A stretch of 64,000 nt of DNA from Aliiroseovarius sp. M344 (GTDB lineage Bacteria > Pseudomonadota > Alphaproteobacteria > Rhodobacterales > Rhodobacteraceae), in contig NZ_CP081153.1 in assembly GCF_025140835.1 (NCBI RefSeq), forward strand, positions 1,116,001-1,180,000, read 5' to 3'. The notes under the pieces are model-generated. The model searched no databases. It had not been told where the DNA came from and saw only the letters and a program-made list of their open reading frames with translations. Each line of letters begins with the position of its first letter. Within the stretch, counting starts at the first letter, position 1. The translations under genes were made by a program, and so were the position numbers. This document shows positions 18,541-27,531 of this stretch, in pieces.

Positions 18541-19743
18541 TCAGATCCTTTCCAGAATGAGGGCCACGCCTTGGCCCACGCCCACGCACATGGTGCACAG
18601 CGCATAGCGCCCGCCCGTGCGTTTAAGTTGATATGCGGCGGTCAGAACAAGGCGCGCACCCGACATGCCAAGCGGGTGGCCAAGCGCGATTGCACCGCCA
18701 TTTGGGTTTACGCGGGGGTCGTCATCCGCGACGCCCAGCTCGCGCAGGGTGGCGAGCCCTTGCGCCGCGAACGCTTCGTTCAATTCGATCGCGTCGATTT
18801 GGTCGATCGTCAGCCCAGCTTTCGCCAGTGCCTTGCGGCTGGCCGGGACCGGGCCAATGCCCATCACACGCGGGGCGACACCTGCCGCTTGCATCGAAAC
18901 CACGCGGGCCATTGGGGTGAGCTTGTTGGCGGCCGCTGCAGCCTCTGACGCGATCAGCATCGCGGCGGCGCCGTCGTTCACACCGGACGCGTTGCCCGCC
19001 GTGACGGTCAGGTCAGGGCCATTGACGCCGCGCAAGCCACCCAGCTTTTCTGCCGAAGTGCCGGGGCGTGGGTGCTCGTCTGTGTCCACGACGACTGGGT
19101 CGCCTTTGCGCTGTGGAATGGTGACTGGAATGACCTCGTTCGCAAAAACGCCCGCTTCATGCGCGGCCGCCCATCGGGCTTGGCTGCGCGCTGCAAAAAG
19201 GTCCTGATCTTCGCGGCTTACGGCGTAATCTTCAGCCACATTGTCAGCCGTCTGTGGCATCGAATGGGTGCCGTGCATTTTGTCCATTTTGGGGTTCACA
19301 AAGCGCCAACCGATGGTGGTGTCATAAACGGCATTGGCGCGGGTAAACGCGCTTGTGGCTTTGGGCATCACGAAGGGCGCGCGGCTCATGCTTTCGACGC
19401 CACCGGCGATGCACAGGTCATAGTCGCCCGCCTTGATCCCCCGCGCCGCCATGCCGACCGCATCCATACCCGAGGCACATAGGCGGTTGATCGTCGTGCC
19501 GGGGACGTCGACCGGAAGGCCTGCCAAAAGGGCGGCCATGCGCGCGACGTTGCGGTTGTCTTCGCCCGCCTGGTTGGCGGACCCATACAGCACGTCGTCT
19601 ATCGACGCCCAGTCAACATCCGGGTTACGCTTCATCAAGGCTGCAATGGGAAGGGCGGCCAGATCATCGGCCCGAACTTGCGACAGGGCGCCTCCGTATC
19701 GTCCAATGGGGGTACGAATTGCGTCGCAGATCAATGCGTCCAT
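18541..19743 (-). CDS. paaJ: 3-oxoadipyl-CoA / 3-oxo-5,6-dehydrosuberyl-CoA thiolase
   Basis: A 400-residue thiolase with all catalytic motifs: the acyl-accepting Cys in [13 protein letters not shown], the His in [14 protein letters not shown] and the second Cys in [10 protein letters not shown]. It carries out the final thiolytic steps of phenylacetate degradation, yielding acetyl-CoA and succinyl-CoA. The ATG at 19743 follows a perfect GGAGG; nine extra codons upstream show no family match. It is the first gene of the paa operon, 3 bases before paaA. Confidence 0.93.
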   Translation of the reverse strand: MDALICDAIRTPIGRYGGALSQVRADDLAALPIAALMKRNPDVDWASIDDVLYGSANQAGEDNRNVARMAALLAGLPVDVPGTTINRLCASGMDAVGMAARGIKAGDYDLCIAGGVESMSRAPFVMPKATSAFTRANAVYDTTIGWRFVNPKMDKMHGTHSMPQTADNVAEDYAVSREDQDLFAARSQARWAAAHEAGVFANEVIPVTIPQRKGDPVVVDTDEHPRPGTSAEKLGGLRGVNGPDLTVTAGNASGVNDGAAAMLIASEAAAAANKLTPMARVVSMQAAGVAPRVMGIGPVPASRKALAKAGLTIDQIDAIELNEAFAAQGLATLRELGVADDDPRVNPNGGAIALGHPLGMSGARLVLTAAYQLKRTGGRYALCTMCVGVGQGVALILERI

Positions 19744-19781
19744 GTGGTCCTCCCTGACCTGAAAGCATGCCAACTAAAGCT

Positions 19782-19793
19782 GACCGTTTGGTC
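19782..19793 (-). promoter_or_regulatory. Candidate operator upstream of the paa operon
   Basis: GACCGTTTGGTC, arms GACC/GGTC around a 4-base centre, lies 39-50 bases upstream of the paaJ start codon, where a repressor would act. A second, perfect 12-bp palindrome, GTAACGCGTTAC, is at 19862-19873, about 120 bases upstream. Assignment to PaaX is an inference from position only; neither resembles the E. coli PaaX site as I remember it. Confidence 0.35.
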
Positions 19794-19917
19794 GACAATA
19801 CTTTCGCGACCGATTCGAGGCAAGCAATATGTTACGACTTTTTTCGATCCCTAGAAATTTTGTAACGCGTTACGGGCGGACGTGGGCGATCGTTGCGATA
19901 GCTATCTGTGTGCAGGT

Positions 19918-20859
19918 TTAGAAACCCGACGCAGCCAGAAGGGCCAGCCATGCCCAAACGGTCAAAACCGACAGACCAGTGGCCACCAATACCGTCGTTG
20001 CCGCAACTCGTTTGCCGACGCCATAGAGGTTGGCAAAGATATAGGCGTTGATCCCGGGCGCAGAAGCAGCCGTGACGATGGCAGACCGGAACTGGTCCAC
20101 GTCCAGATGAAAGGCGCGGCCCAAAACCCAGGTGATTGCCGGGTGCAGGACAAGCGAGACAAGGCACAGATAGCCAACGATGCGCAGATCACCTTCGGGA
20201 CGATAACGGTAGAGCACGCCACCAAGCGCAAACAACGCGGTGGGCAGGGCGGCGCGACCAATCAGGCTTACCGCATCAACCAGCACCCTCGGCATGGGGA
20301 CGTGAAGAAGGTTCACCACAAATCCCGCCGCTATCGCCAACACCAGCATATTGCGGGTCATCGCCCGAACGATCTGGCGGATCGTATCGAGCGGACCTGC
20401 ACCTTGGGCGCGGGCGATCTCCATCGCGGTGATCCCGATGCCATAACAGATTGGCGCATGGATCGAGATGATCGCGTAATTTCCCGCCAAAGCATTCGGT
20501 CCGAACGCACGTTCTGTGATCGCAAGACCCAGCAGCAACGAGTTCGAAAACAGCGTGACAAACCCAAACGCCACGGCATCGGGCCACGGGCGACCAAACA
20601 ACAGCCTTGCGCCAAGAAGCCCGGCCAGAAACCCCGAGATCGCGCCGGTGTAAAAGCTGCCTAGAAGCGTCAGATCGAACTCAGCACTCAGATCCAGTTG
20701 GGCAATGGCCAGAAATAACAGACACGGTATGGCGACGGACTGCGAAAATCGCATCAACCCGTCAATGGCCCCGTCGTCAAGCATCTGCCGCAAGCGCACA
20801 AGATAGCCAAACCCGATGACAAGAAAGACGGGCAGGACGATGTCAATCAGCGTGCTCAT
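19918..20859 (-). CDS. AEC family transporter (auxin efflux carrier-like)
   Basis: A 313-residue inner-membrane protein with about ten hydrophobic segments. It starts MSTLIDIVLPVFLVIGFGYL and contains the family pattern TLFSNSLLLGLAITERAFG and ITAASAPGINAYIFA-type helix-breaking motifs (observed as VTAASAPGINAYIFANLYG). AEC proteins export or exchange small organic acids; the substrate cannot be read from sequence. Its start overlaps the stop of the upstream metallo-hydrolase by 4 bases, so it is the last gene of the dacC-tmk-holB-tatD run. Confidence 0.85.
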   Translation of the reverse strand: MSTLIDIVLPVFLVIGFGYLVRLRQMLDDGAIDGLMRFSQSVAIPCLLFLAIAQLDLSAEFDLTLLGSFYTGAISGFLAGLLGARLLFGRPWPDAVAFGFVTLFSNSLLLGLAITERAFGPNALAGNYAIISIHAPICYGIGITAMEIARAQGAGPLDTIRQIVRAMTRNMLVLAIAAGFVVNLLHVPMPRVLVDAVSLIGRAALPTALFALGGVLYRYRPEGDLRIVGYLCLVSLVLHPAITWVLGRAFHLDVDQFRSAIVTAASAPGINAYIFANLYGVGKRVAATTVLVATGLSVLTVWAWLALLAASGF

Positions 20860-21659
20860 TCAAGCGGTACGCTGATCGTCATTCCGTCGTAAGCGGGTGT
20901 GATATGGTCGGGGGTTTCGGCATCGACCGTGGCATAATCCAGATCAATATGCATGTTTGTCAGGACACCTTGCTTGGCTTTCACCCGGTCGATCCATTCC
21001 AGCGCCTGTTCCAGATGGAAATGCGTCGGGTGAGGTGACCTCCGCAAGGCGTCCAGAACAAAGATGTCCAACCCGTCCAGCACAGGCAGTACATCGTCAG
21101 GGATTTCGTTGACGTCAGGAAGATAAACCAGGCCGCCGATGCGAAAGCCCAGGGCATCCATCATGCCGTGGCGCACCTCGAACGGGGTCATGCGGATGTC
21201 ACCGCCAGCGCCGCGAATAGTCACGTCGCCGCCTATCGCGTGCAGGTCCAGAATAGGCGGATAATTCGATTCCGCAGGTTGCACAAAGGCGTAGCTGAAA
21301 CGGGCAAGCAGGGCTTCTTGCGTCGCGCCATCCGCCCAGACCGGCAGGCGTTCTTTCATGTTAAAGACAACCATGCGTAGATCGTCGATGCCATGCGTAT
21401 GATCGGCGTGACTGTGGGTGAAAACAACAGCGTCCAGCGTGCCAACCCCCGCCCGCAAAAGCTGGTGGCGCATGTCGGGGGATGTGTCGATCAGCACGCG
21501 CGTGATGCCGCCATCATCGCCGGTCCGCGTCACCAATGCCGAACATCGGGTGCGCCGATTTTTGGGGTTATCTGGATCGCAGTCGCCCCAATGGCCCCCA
21601 AGGCGCGGCACCCCGCCAGACGAGCCGCAACCCAATATGGTGAAGTCAATGCGCGCCAT
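20856..21659 (-). CDS. MBL-fold metallo-hydrolase (PhnP-like)
   Basis: A 267-residue beta-lactamase-fold hydrolase. The N-terminal FTILGCGSSGGVPRLGGHWG and the metal motif VVFTHSHADHTHGIDDLR are clear, with further His/Asp ligands in VLTNMHIDLDY. It resembles PhnP-type phosphodiesterases. Alphaproteobacteria commonly keep this gene next to tatD, as here, where it starts at the tatD stop codon. The physiological substrate is not known. Confidence 0.87.
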   Translation of the reverse strand: MARIDFTILGCGSSGGVPRLGGHWGDCDPDNPKNRRTRCSALVTRTGDDGGITRVLIDTSPDMRHQLLRAGVGTLDAVVFTHSHADHTHGIDDLRMVVFNMKERLPVWADGATQEALLARFSYAFVQPAESNYPPILDLHAIGGDVTIRGAGGDIRMTPFEVRHGMMDALGFRIGGLVYLPDVNEIPDDVLPVLDGLDIFVLDALRRSPHPTHFHLEQALEWIDRVKAKQGVLTNMHIDLDYATVDAETPDHITPAYDGMTISVPLE

Positions 21660-22462
21660 CAGGCGGTCGCCTTATATGCGGCAGCTTTGGCGAACAGCCG
21701 GTCGAAATTCCGTTGGGTTTGAGCTGCGAAATCCTTGTAAGACAAGCCATAGAGGTCCGCGCCGACCTGCGCGGTATGCGCCGTGTATGCTGGTTCGTTG
21801 CGCCGACCGCGATGCGGCGGCGGGGCCAGATATGGCGCGTCGGTTTCGACCAGAATGCGGTCGACAGGGGCCGCGGCAAAGATATCGCGCACCTCTTGGC
21901 TGCGCGGGAAGGTCGCAATGCCCGACATGGACAAATAGAAGCCCAGATCAACGGCGACACGCGCCAGTACCGGCCCAGAACTGTAGCAATGCATGACGCA
22001 GGAAAAGGGCCCCTTGGCGTGTTCCTCGGTCAGGATGCGGGCCATATCTTCATCGGCGTCGCGGGAATGGATGATCAGCGGCAGGCCGGTCTGGCGCGCC
22101 GCCTCGATGTGAATGTGCAGGCTTTCGATCTGCGCTTTGCGGCTGTCGGCAGTATAGTGATAGTCCAGCCCGCTTTCGCCAATGCCGACGAATTTCGCAT
22201 GGTCTGCCTGAGCGACCAGCTCGTCGACAGTGACCATGGGTTCGGCGGCGACACTTATCGGGTGGGTGGCGGCCGCGAAGAACACCGGATCATGCGCTTC
22301 GGCAATCGCGCGCACTTGGTCCAGATTGGCCATCTTGGTACAAATCGTCACCATGCGGGTCACGCCAGCCTCGGCTGCCCGGCCAATGACCTGTTCCAGC
22401 TCTCCCTCGAAATCGGGGAAGTCCAGATGGCAATGGCTGTCGGTAATCTGGGGCGTGCTCAT
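21659..22462 (-). CDS. TatD family metal-dependent hydrolase
   Basis: A 267-residue TIM-barrel hydrolase. Metal ligands are seen in ITDSHCHLDF, in the VGIGESGLDYHY motif, in LPLIIHSRDAD and in ILVETDAPYLAPPPHRGR, the standard TatD set. The ATG at 22462 begins the family homology; an upstream start at 22549 would extend 87 bases into the holB gene. TatD enzymes have 3'-5' exonuclease activity. Position between holB and the MBL gene is the common alphaproteobacterial order, although metG, often found here, is absent. Confidence 0.92.
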   Translation of the reverse strand: MSTPQITDSHCHLDFPDFEGELEQVIGRAAEAGVTRMVTICTKMANLDQVRAIAEAHDPVFFAAATHPISVAAEPMVTVDELVAQADHAKFVGIGESGLDYHYTADSRKAQIESLHIHIEAARQTGLPLIIHSRDADEDMARILTEEHAKGPFSCVMHCYSSGPVLARVAVDLGFYLSMSGIATFPRSQEVRDIFAAAPVDRILVETDAPYLAPPPHRGRRNEPAYTAHTAQVGADLYGLSYKDFAAQTQRNFDRLFAKAAAYKATA

Positions 22463-22478
22463 ACGGGGCGTCCTTGCC

Positions 22479-23609
22479 TCAGGCGGCTTGGCGCGCCGCC
22501 GTATCATTGATCCGAAAAACCATATCAAGGATGAGCGCGGCGGGGTCAAGGTTCACCGCCCGACCATGACCGGCGCGGGCCGACAATTCCTGTTGCAAAT
22601 TGGCCCAGGCCCGGGCGGCATCCGCATCTGGCGACAGGCGCGCCAAACAAGCGGCTTCACCCGGTGCAGCCTCGGCCGCTGGCAGGCAACCTGCGCCATG
22701 GCGGGCCAGACGGGCAAGGAAAAGATCGAACAAGCGCAAGATCAGATCGAACCGCTCAGCATTTGCTTTGCCGACAGCGCTGTTGGCAAGTTGCAGGGCG
22801 CGAGGTCGGTCAAATTCGCGACCAGCCGAGAAAATCTCAACCAATGCTGCATAGGTTGCCAACCCGCCAAGATGTTGCAGCCTAAGGGCATCGCCCGCAG
22901 ACCCAGCCGCCAGTTCGCCCAGCCGAAGTGTTTCCTCGGCTGTCGGCGTTTCATCGAGGCCTGCCAAGACCTGCGCCAGTTCGGCTGGTGCCAAGGGGCC
23001 AAGACGCAATTCACGGCAACGGGACCGGATCGTTGGCAAAAGGCGTGAGGGCTGGTGGCTAATTAGCAAAAGCACCGCACCAACTGGCGGTTCTTCGAGT
23101 AGTTTTAACAGCGCGTTGGCCGCTGAGACGTTCATTTCATCTGCCACATCGACGATCACAACACGCCGCCCGCCGCCGGCCGAGGACAGCGCGAAGAAGT
23201 GCTTCAGTTTGCGCACTTCATCCACGGTGATATCGCTTTTCAGGCGTTTGTTCTTCTCGTCCCACGGGCGACGCAGCAGAAACAGTCCGGGTTCTGACAA
23301 GGCGTGAATGCGGCGCGCGACAGGGTGGTCAGCGGGGATATCCAGGGTCGTTGGGGCAGGGGCTGCAAACATCCCGCCATCATCGGCAGGGGTGGCCAGC
23401 AAAAATCGCGCGATGCGCCAAGCGAGCGTGGCTTTGCCCACACCGCGTGGTCCGGTGATAAGCCAGCCATGATGCAACCGGTCCGAGGTGTAGGCGTCCA
23501 AAAAAGCAGCGTCTGCGGCGCCCTGACCAATCAGTTGGATTGCCTCGCGCGGGTGCGGTGCGCCGTCGATGCGGTCGGGTTCCGGTGTGGCCTCGTGGTC
23601 CGTGCTCAT
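22479..23609 (-). CDS. holB: DNA polymerase III subunit delta prime
   Basis: A 376-residue clamp-loader subunit. The AAA+ fold has the degenerate P-loop GPRGVGKATLAWRIARFLL and the sensor region RVVIVDVADEMNVSAANALL, followed by KLLEEPPVGAVLLLISH. Zinc-binding cysteines seen in E. coli delta prime are missing, as in many alphaproteobacteria. It overlaps tmk by 4 bases. Confidence 0.93.
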   Translation of the reverse strand: MSTDHEATPEPDRIDGAPHPREAIQLIGQGAADAAFLDAYTSDRLHHGWLITGPRGVGKATLAWRIARFLLATPADDGGMFAAPAPTTLDIPADHPVARRIHALSEPGLFLLRRPWDEKNKRLKSDITVDEVRKLKHFFALSSAGGGRRVVIVDVADEMNVSAANALLKLLEEPPVGAVLLLISHQPSRLLPTIRSRCRELRLGPLAPAELAQVLAGLDETPTAEETLRLGELAAGSAGDALRLQHLGGLATYAALVEIFSAGREFDRPRALQLANSAVGKANAERFDLILRLFDLFLARLARHGAGCLPAAEAAPGEAACLARLSPDADAARAWANLQQELSARAGHGRAVNLDPAALILDMVFRINDTAARQAA

Positions 23610-24244
23610 GGGGTCGGCTCTGATTTGGACAGAGCGCCGAGCGCAATTTGCAGGACGTCCGCAGCGACGGTCTCGACATCGCGCGTGCCGTCGATCACTC
23701 GGAACCGGCCAGGATACTGCTGGGCTAGGTCCAGAAATCCCGCCCGCATCTTGTGCTGCAAATCAGCGCCGAAATCTTCGAACCGTTCTTCGGTGCCGCC
23801 GCGCCCTTTGGCGCGGGCCAGACCAAGATCCGGGTCCATGTCGATCAGAAAGGTCAGATCGGGTTCGCGTCCGATTACTAGGTCATGCAACTGGTCGACC
23901 ATGGCACGCAGATCACCCGACCGGGTGCCCTGATACATGCGGGTGCTGTCGGCAAATCGGTCGGTAATGACATTCTTGCCCGCTGCCAACGCCGGGTCAA
24001 TCAGACGTTCCAGATGATCGCGTCGTGCTGCTGTGAACAATAACAGTTCGGTCTGCGCCGACCAGCGGTCCGGATCGCCTTCCAACACCAATGACCGGAT
24101 TTCCTCGGCACCTGGGCTGCCGCCTGGTTCGCGCGTTAACACGACCTCGTGTCCAAGGTCCTCAAGCGCGCGCGCCAAAAGCTTGGCCTGGGTCGATTTC
24201 CCCGAGCCATCAATGCCTTCAAAACTGATAAAAAGTCCGGCCAT
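23606..24244 (-). CDS. tmk: Thymidylate kinase
   Basis: A 212-residue kinase. The P-loop FEGIDGSGKSTQAKLLA, VVLTREPGGSPGAEEIR and VITDRFADSTRMYQGT motifs are present; the LID segment is AKGRGGTEERFE. It phosphorylates dTMP to dTDP. It lies 9 bases after dacC and overlaps holB by 4 bases. Confidence 0.95.
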   Translation of the reverse strand: MAGLFISFEGIDGSGKSTQAKLLARALEDLGHEVVLTREPGGSPGAEEIRSLVLEGDPDRWSAQTELLLFTAARRDHLERLIDPALAAGKNVITDRFADSTRMYQGTRSGDLRAMVDQLHDLVIGREPDLTFLIDMDPDLGLARAKGRGGTEERFEDFGADLQHKMRAGFLDLAQQYPGRFRVIDGTRDVETVAADVLQIALGALSKSEPTP

Positions 24245-24253
24245 CCAAACGCG

Positions 24254-25453
24254 TCAGTTGCTGGTGGCTGCGGCGTCGGGCTGGACTGCGGCAGGCGGTG
24301 CGTCGTTGCCCATCACCAGCGCTAGCACCCGTTCGGCCGCCACCGTCAGGCGCTTCCCAAAGCCCGCATTGCCGACACCCTCTTCTGCAAACAAGGGGAC
24401 GACTGTGTCGCTCAACCCATCGCGGCTGATGACCATTTGCGCCAGTTCCTGCCCCTGTGCAATCGGGGCAGCAATTGGGCCGTCCCAGTTGATGGTCGCT
24501 GAAATGCCTTCTCGTTGTGCAGCGGGGATCAGCAAATTCACGTCTTGCGCAGGCACAAGCCCAACCGTGTCGGCGGCACCCAGCCATACATCCGCCGCGG
24601 CAACGCGTTCGCCCGCCTTTACTGTTGTTTTCATAGTGAATTGGCGAAACGCCCAGTTGACGATCGCTTCGGCTTCTTCCGCGCGTTCTTTTTCCGAGGC
24701 CATACCGGAAATCACAAAAACAATCCTGCGGTCGCCTTGTCGGGCGGACCCGACAAGCCCGTAACCTGCTTCTTGAGTGTGGCCAGTTTTCAAGCCGTCG
24801 GCCCCGATACCAAGGTCCAGCAAGGGGTTGCGGTTAAACCGGTTGTCGGGCGCGCGACCTTTGTAATGGTATTCGGACTGGCCGAAGTAATGATAGTAGT
24901 CCGGAAACTCGACAATCATGTGGCGCGACAGGATAGCAAGATCTTTCATCGACATGCGCTGCATCGGATGCGGCCACCCTGATGAATTTCCGAAGCTTGA
25001 ATTTTCCATGCCCAGATCGCGGGCACGCTCGGTCATCATGCGGGCAAATGCGTCTTCTGTGCCAGCCAACCCTTCGGCGACTGCAACACAGGCGTCATTG
25101 CCCGATTGCACGACGATGCCTTGAATCAGGTCTTCTACAGTCGGTCGGTCTGAGCGTTCCAGAAACATCGTCGAGCCGCCGATGGCGGCCGCGCGTTCAG
25201 ACACACCAAAAGGCGTGCTCATCGTGACGCGCCCGTCTGCCAAAGCCTCAAACAGCAAATTGACCGTCATCAATTTCGACATCGACGCCGGAGGCAGCGG
25301 CACCTCGGCGTTCTTTTCCATCAGAACAGTGCCTGTGTTGATGTCCAGCACATAAGCCGAGCTTGCGCGTGTGTCAAATGCACGGGCAGGCAGGCTGGCG
25401 ACAACCTGCACGGCAATCAGGATCGGGATGAACACAGTCAGACGGAAACGCAT
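24254..25453 (-). CDS. D-alanyl-D-alanine carboxypeptidase (DacC/DacF type)
   Basis: A 399-residue penicillin-binding protein with a signal peptide ending near LPARA (residue 24). The three active-site motifs are seen: SMSK in PPASMSKLMTVN, SGN in VVQSGNDACVAVAEG, and KTG in DGLKTGHTQEAGYGLVG. The C-terminal part (about 285-385) is the beta-domain of PBP5-type enzymes. It trims the terminal D-Ala of peptidoglycan stem peptides in the periplasm. It follows the RlpA-like lipoprotein gene and precedes tmk. Confidence 0.93.
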   Translation of the reverse strand: MRFRLTVFIPILIAVQVVASLPARAFDTRASSAYVLDINTGTVLMEKNAEVPLPPASMSKLMTVNLLFEALADGRVTMSTPFGVSERAAAIGGSTMFLERSDRPTVEDLIQGIVVQSGNDACVAVAEGLAGTEDAFARMMTERARDLGMENSSFGNSSGWPHPMQRMSMKDLAILSRHMIVEFPDYYHYFGQSEYHYKGRAPDNRFNRNPLLDLGIGADGLKTGHTQEAGYGLVGSARQGDRRIVFVISGMASEKERAEEAEAIVNWAFRQFTMKTTVKAGERVAAADVWLGAADTVGLVPAQDVNLLIPAAQREGISATINWDGPIAAPIAQGQELAQMVISRDGLSDTVVPLFAEEGVGNAGFGKRLTVAAERVLALVMGNDAPPAAVQPDAAATSN

Positions 25454-25491
25454 TGCGGGTCAGTGGCCTCTTTGATTAGCCCGAAGGGGCA

Positions 25492-26358
25492 TTAGTTTGA
25501 AACGGCATAGGCATCGGTGAAGCCCAGTCCGCTCACTTTTTTCAACATCGCAGTTTGTTCAGCCTTCGTGGCGGCCGGGCCCACCACAACCCGCCAAAAG
25601 GATTTGCCGTTCGACGAGCCAGGTTTGACAGTCGCGGTCAGACCAGCCTGCTGCAATTCTTTCGAAACCCGATTTGCATTGTCTTCGACCGAGAATATCC
25701 CAACCTGAAGATACGGCTTGGACAATGCGCTGGCCTTGGAAGCTTGCGCGGCTTTTGGTGCGGCAGGTTTGGGCGGAGGTGCTGCTTTTGCCGACGCGGC
25801 TTCGGTTTTGGCCAGTGCAGCCGATGCCGCCGCGATCGGATCATCAAGCGATTTTTGCTCAATATCTGATGGTGCCTCTAAGTCCTCGGTCACCTCTTCG
25901 GGCGCTTCGGTTATTTCTTCTTTTCTTAAGGCCGTGACGCTTAGCTCGGCAGGCGCACCTGCCAACATGCCAAGTTCCTCTGCCGCATCGGACGAAACCT
26001 GGAACCTTGGGCCGGGCACTTCGCGTTCGCGACGGAACAGAGCGCCGACAACCGATTTTCCATTGGCTTGATTGCGAATTAAAACCCGCTCTGGGTCTTT
26101 TGCGTCCGGGTGTGCAACCCAAACACCGCCAAGGCTGGGACGACCGTCCCAAAGTCCTTTTTCCGCAACTTGGAATATCTCGGGTGCTTCCACGTCCCGC
26201 TCGCCGGTACGTGTGGTTTTGCCCTGCCGTGCGGATGCGGATTTCGCGTCTTTGTTGCCGTTTTTCAAAAACGCGGGAAGTTTGGTGTCGTCGCAACCCG
26301 AAAGAAACAGTGCGCCGCCTAACACCATGGCCACTTTCAGAGTGGTCTTGCTTGACAT
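25492..26358 (-). CDS. RlpA-like lipoprotein with C-terminal SPOR domain
   Basis: A 288-residue exported lipoprotein; the lipobox is LSGC at residues 19-22. A middle region (about 60-155) has a degenerate double-psi beta-barrel pattern: ERVLIRNQANGKSVVGALFR, then RFQVSSDAAEELGMLAGAPA. An Ala/Lys/Pro linker follows, and the last 75 residues (KPYLQVGIFSVEDNANRVSK through FTDAYAVSN) are a SPOR domain that binds denuded peptidoglycan at septa. The order lipoprotein, barrel, SPOR is that of RlpA, but the acidic catalytic motif of active RlpA is not apparent. It heads the dacC-tmk-holB operon. Confidence 0.82.
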   Translation of the reverse strand: MSSKTTLKVAMVLGGALFLSGCDDTKLPAFLKNGNKDAKSASARQGKTTRTGERDVEAPEIFQVAEKGLWDGRPSLGGVWVAHPDAKDPERVLIRNQANGKSVVGALFRREREVPGPRFQVSSDAAEELGMLAGAPAELSVTALRKEEITEAPEEVTEDLEAPSDIEQKSLDDPIAAASAALAKTEAASAKAAPPPKPAAPKAAQASKASALSKPYLQVGIFSVEDNANRVSKELQQAGLTATVKPGSSNGKSFWRVVVGPAATKAEQTAMLKKVSGLGFTDAYAVSN

Positions 26359-26557
26359 GTCTAGCCCCTAATTATCATGCGGGCCTAAGGCCCGGACTGC
26401 TCTATCGCCGGGTATTGGTCCCGATTAAGCGGCAGTCTAACGATACAAGTCGCGCGTGAAAAGGCTCTCGCGCAACGCGATCTTGCGGTGGGCAGAAACC
26501 AGCCCGCGAAAACCTGCTTTTAGAATCGCAAAAGCGTTGTTATCCCTGCACCTTGTC

Positions 26558-26647
26558 GGAGGAGTGGCAGAGTGGTTGAATGCACCGGTCTTGAAAACCG
26601 ACGTAGGTGAAAGTCTACCGTGGGTTCGAATCCCACCTCCTCCGCCA
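26558..26647 (+). tRNA. tRNA-Ser (anticodon TGA)
   Basis: The acceptor stem GGAGGAG (26558-26564) pairs with CTCCTCC (26637-26643), followed by discriminator G and encoded CCA. The anticodon loop CTTGAAA gives TGA (Ser). A long class II variable arm (ACGTAGGTGAAAGTCTACC) is present, and the T arm GTGGG/CCCAC encloses TTCGAAT. One C-A mismatch sits at the outer pair of the anticodon stem. Confidence 0.96.
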
Positions 26648-27531
26648 TTCACCACCAGAATTCCCTGAATGCCCAGTTTCCGTGATTATTCTCTTTATCT
26701 TCCCGCGGCTTGCGGTCTGTTGGGGCAAGCAGAGACCTTTCTCCTGATGCAATTGCTGCCAAATTTCCACTTTGTCTCTTTGGCCAAATTTCAGCGGACC
26801 AGTTTTCCCTGTTTTGTGGGAAAGAACAGGGAAAAAAAGTAAAAAGGGCACGTGAAGCGTTGTTCACGGTGACACATCTTACTGAATTTATTGGAGAGTT
26901 TTCTCAATTTCCCTGCTTTGATTTGCAGGGAAATTTTTTCGCCAAACAGGGAAATAACAGGGAAAGAGAAAGACGTTACAGGGAATGCGGACGGTCTCCA
27001 AGGAGAAACGCTTCCTGAGCGGGCCATTCTAGCGGAAGCGCCATGCGCACGAACATCCCAATGGTCCAGTTCTCAGGGTGCTTGCCAGAGGTAATGGCCA
27101 GCTGGATCTTGGGCGACAGACTAGCGAGGCAAATGCGCTTGCGAATGTAGTTTTGATCGTCGCCCGTGTTGGTTGCAATTTCTGCCAGCGATTTCCCACA
27201 TGGACGTCATGATGATCAGGCAGACGCGTTGTCGCAGATGTTGAATTGGGACAGGACACGGAGCCGGTATACATTGGACTTTTTATGACAGGGTCTGCTT
27301 GCTGCAATGTCGAATGTCACTCCGTTTCGCTGAGCAGGCATTAGTAGCGCCCTTGGCTTAAAGTCGGTATTGAGCCCAAAGATACACTTGCTCTACAATC
27401 CACTAATGTTTGATTGGTGGCTGATAGCGGATGTTCGCTGAGCACTGCGTCGCAGTCTGCTGTGCGGACAAAACGGGCTTTCGCTGCAGTCGCTCCAATA
27501 GCCGCATTAGAGAAGGTGAGCGAACTCTAAA
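26648..27531. other. Long non-coding region downstream of tRNA-Ser
   Basis: About 880 bases with no convincing gene on either strand. The first 350 bases carry the CAGGGAA repeats listed separately. A 92-codon frame on the minus strand (27029-27307) and short plus-strand frames show no domain, no ribosome-binding site and no codon bias. The last 200 bases are also without recognisable content. The position directly behind a tRNA is a usual integration site, but no integrase or duplicated tRNA end was found. Confidence 0.6.
26661..26987. repeat. Cluster of CAGGGAA/TTCCCTG repeats with two perfect inverted repeats
   Basis: Eight copies of the 7-mer CAGGGAA or its complement occur within about 330 bases: near 26661, 26805, 26909 (as TTCCCTG) and near 26827, 26926, 26947, 26957, 26979 (as CAGGGAA). 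Two pairs form perfect 11-bp inverted repeats: TTTTCCCTGTT (26803-26813) with AACAGGGAAAA (26825-26835), and AATTTCCCTGC (26906-26916) with GCAGGGAAATT (26925-26935). The second is followed by six T residues. The remaining copies are direct repeats. Confidence 0.85.

Noticed and set aside
26906..26939. Rho-independent terminator for tRNA-Ser
   Set aside because: The hairpin followed by T residues looks like one, but it lies about 260 bases past the tRNA and is part of a repeat cluster with other copies lacking T runs; kept as a repeat instead.
27029..27307. Minus-strand frame of 92 codons downstream of tRNA-Ser
   Set aside because: No ribosome-binding site, no domain and no sign of selection; considered also as transposase remnant on the plus strand, but no family motif could be matched.
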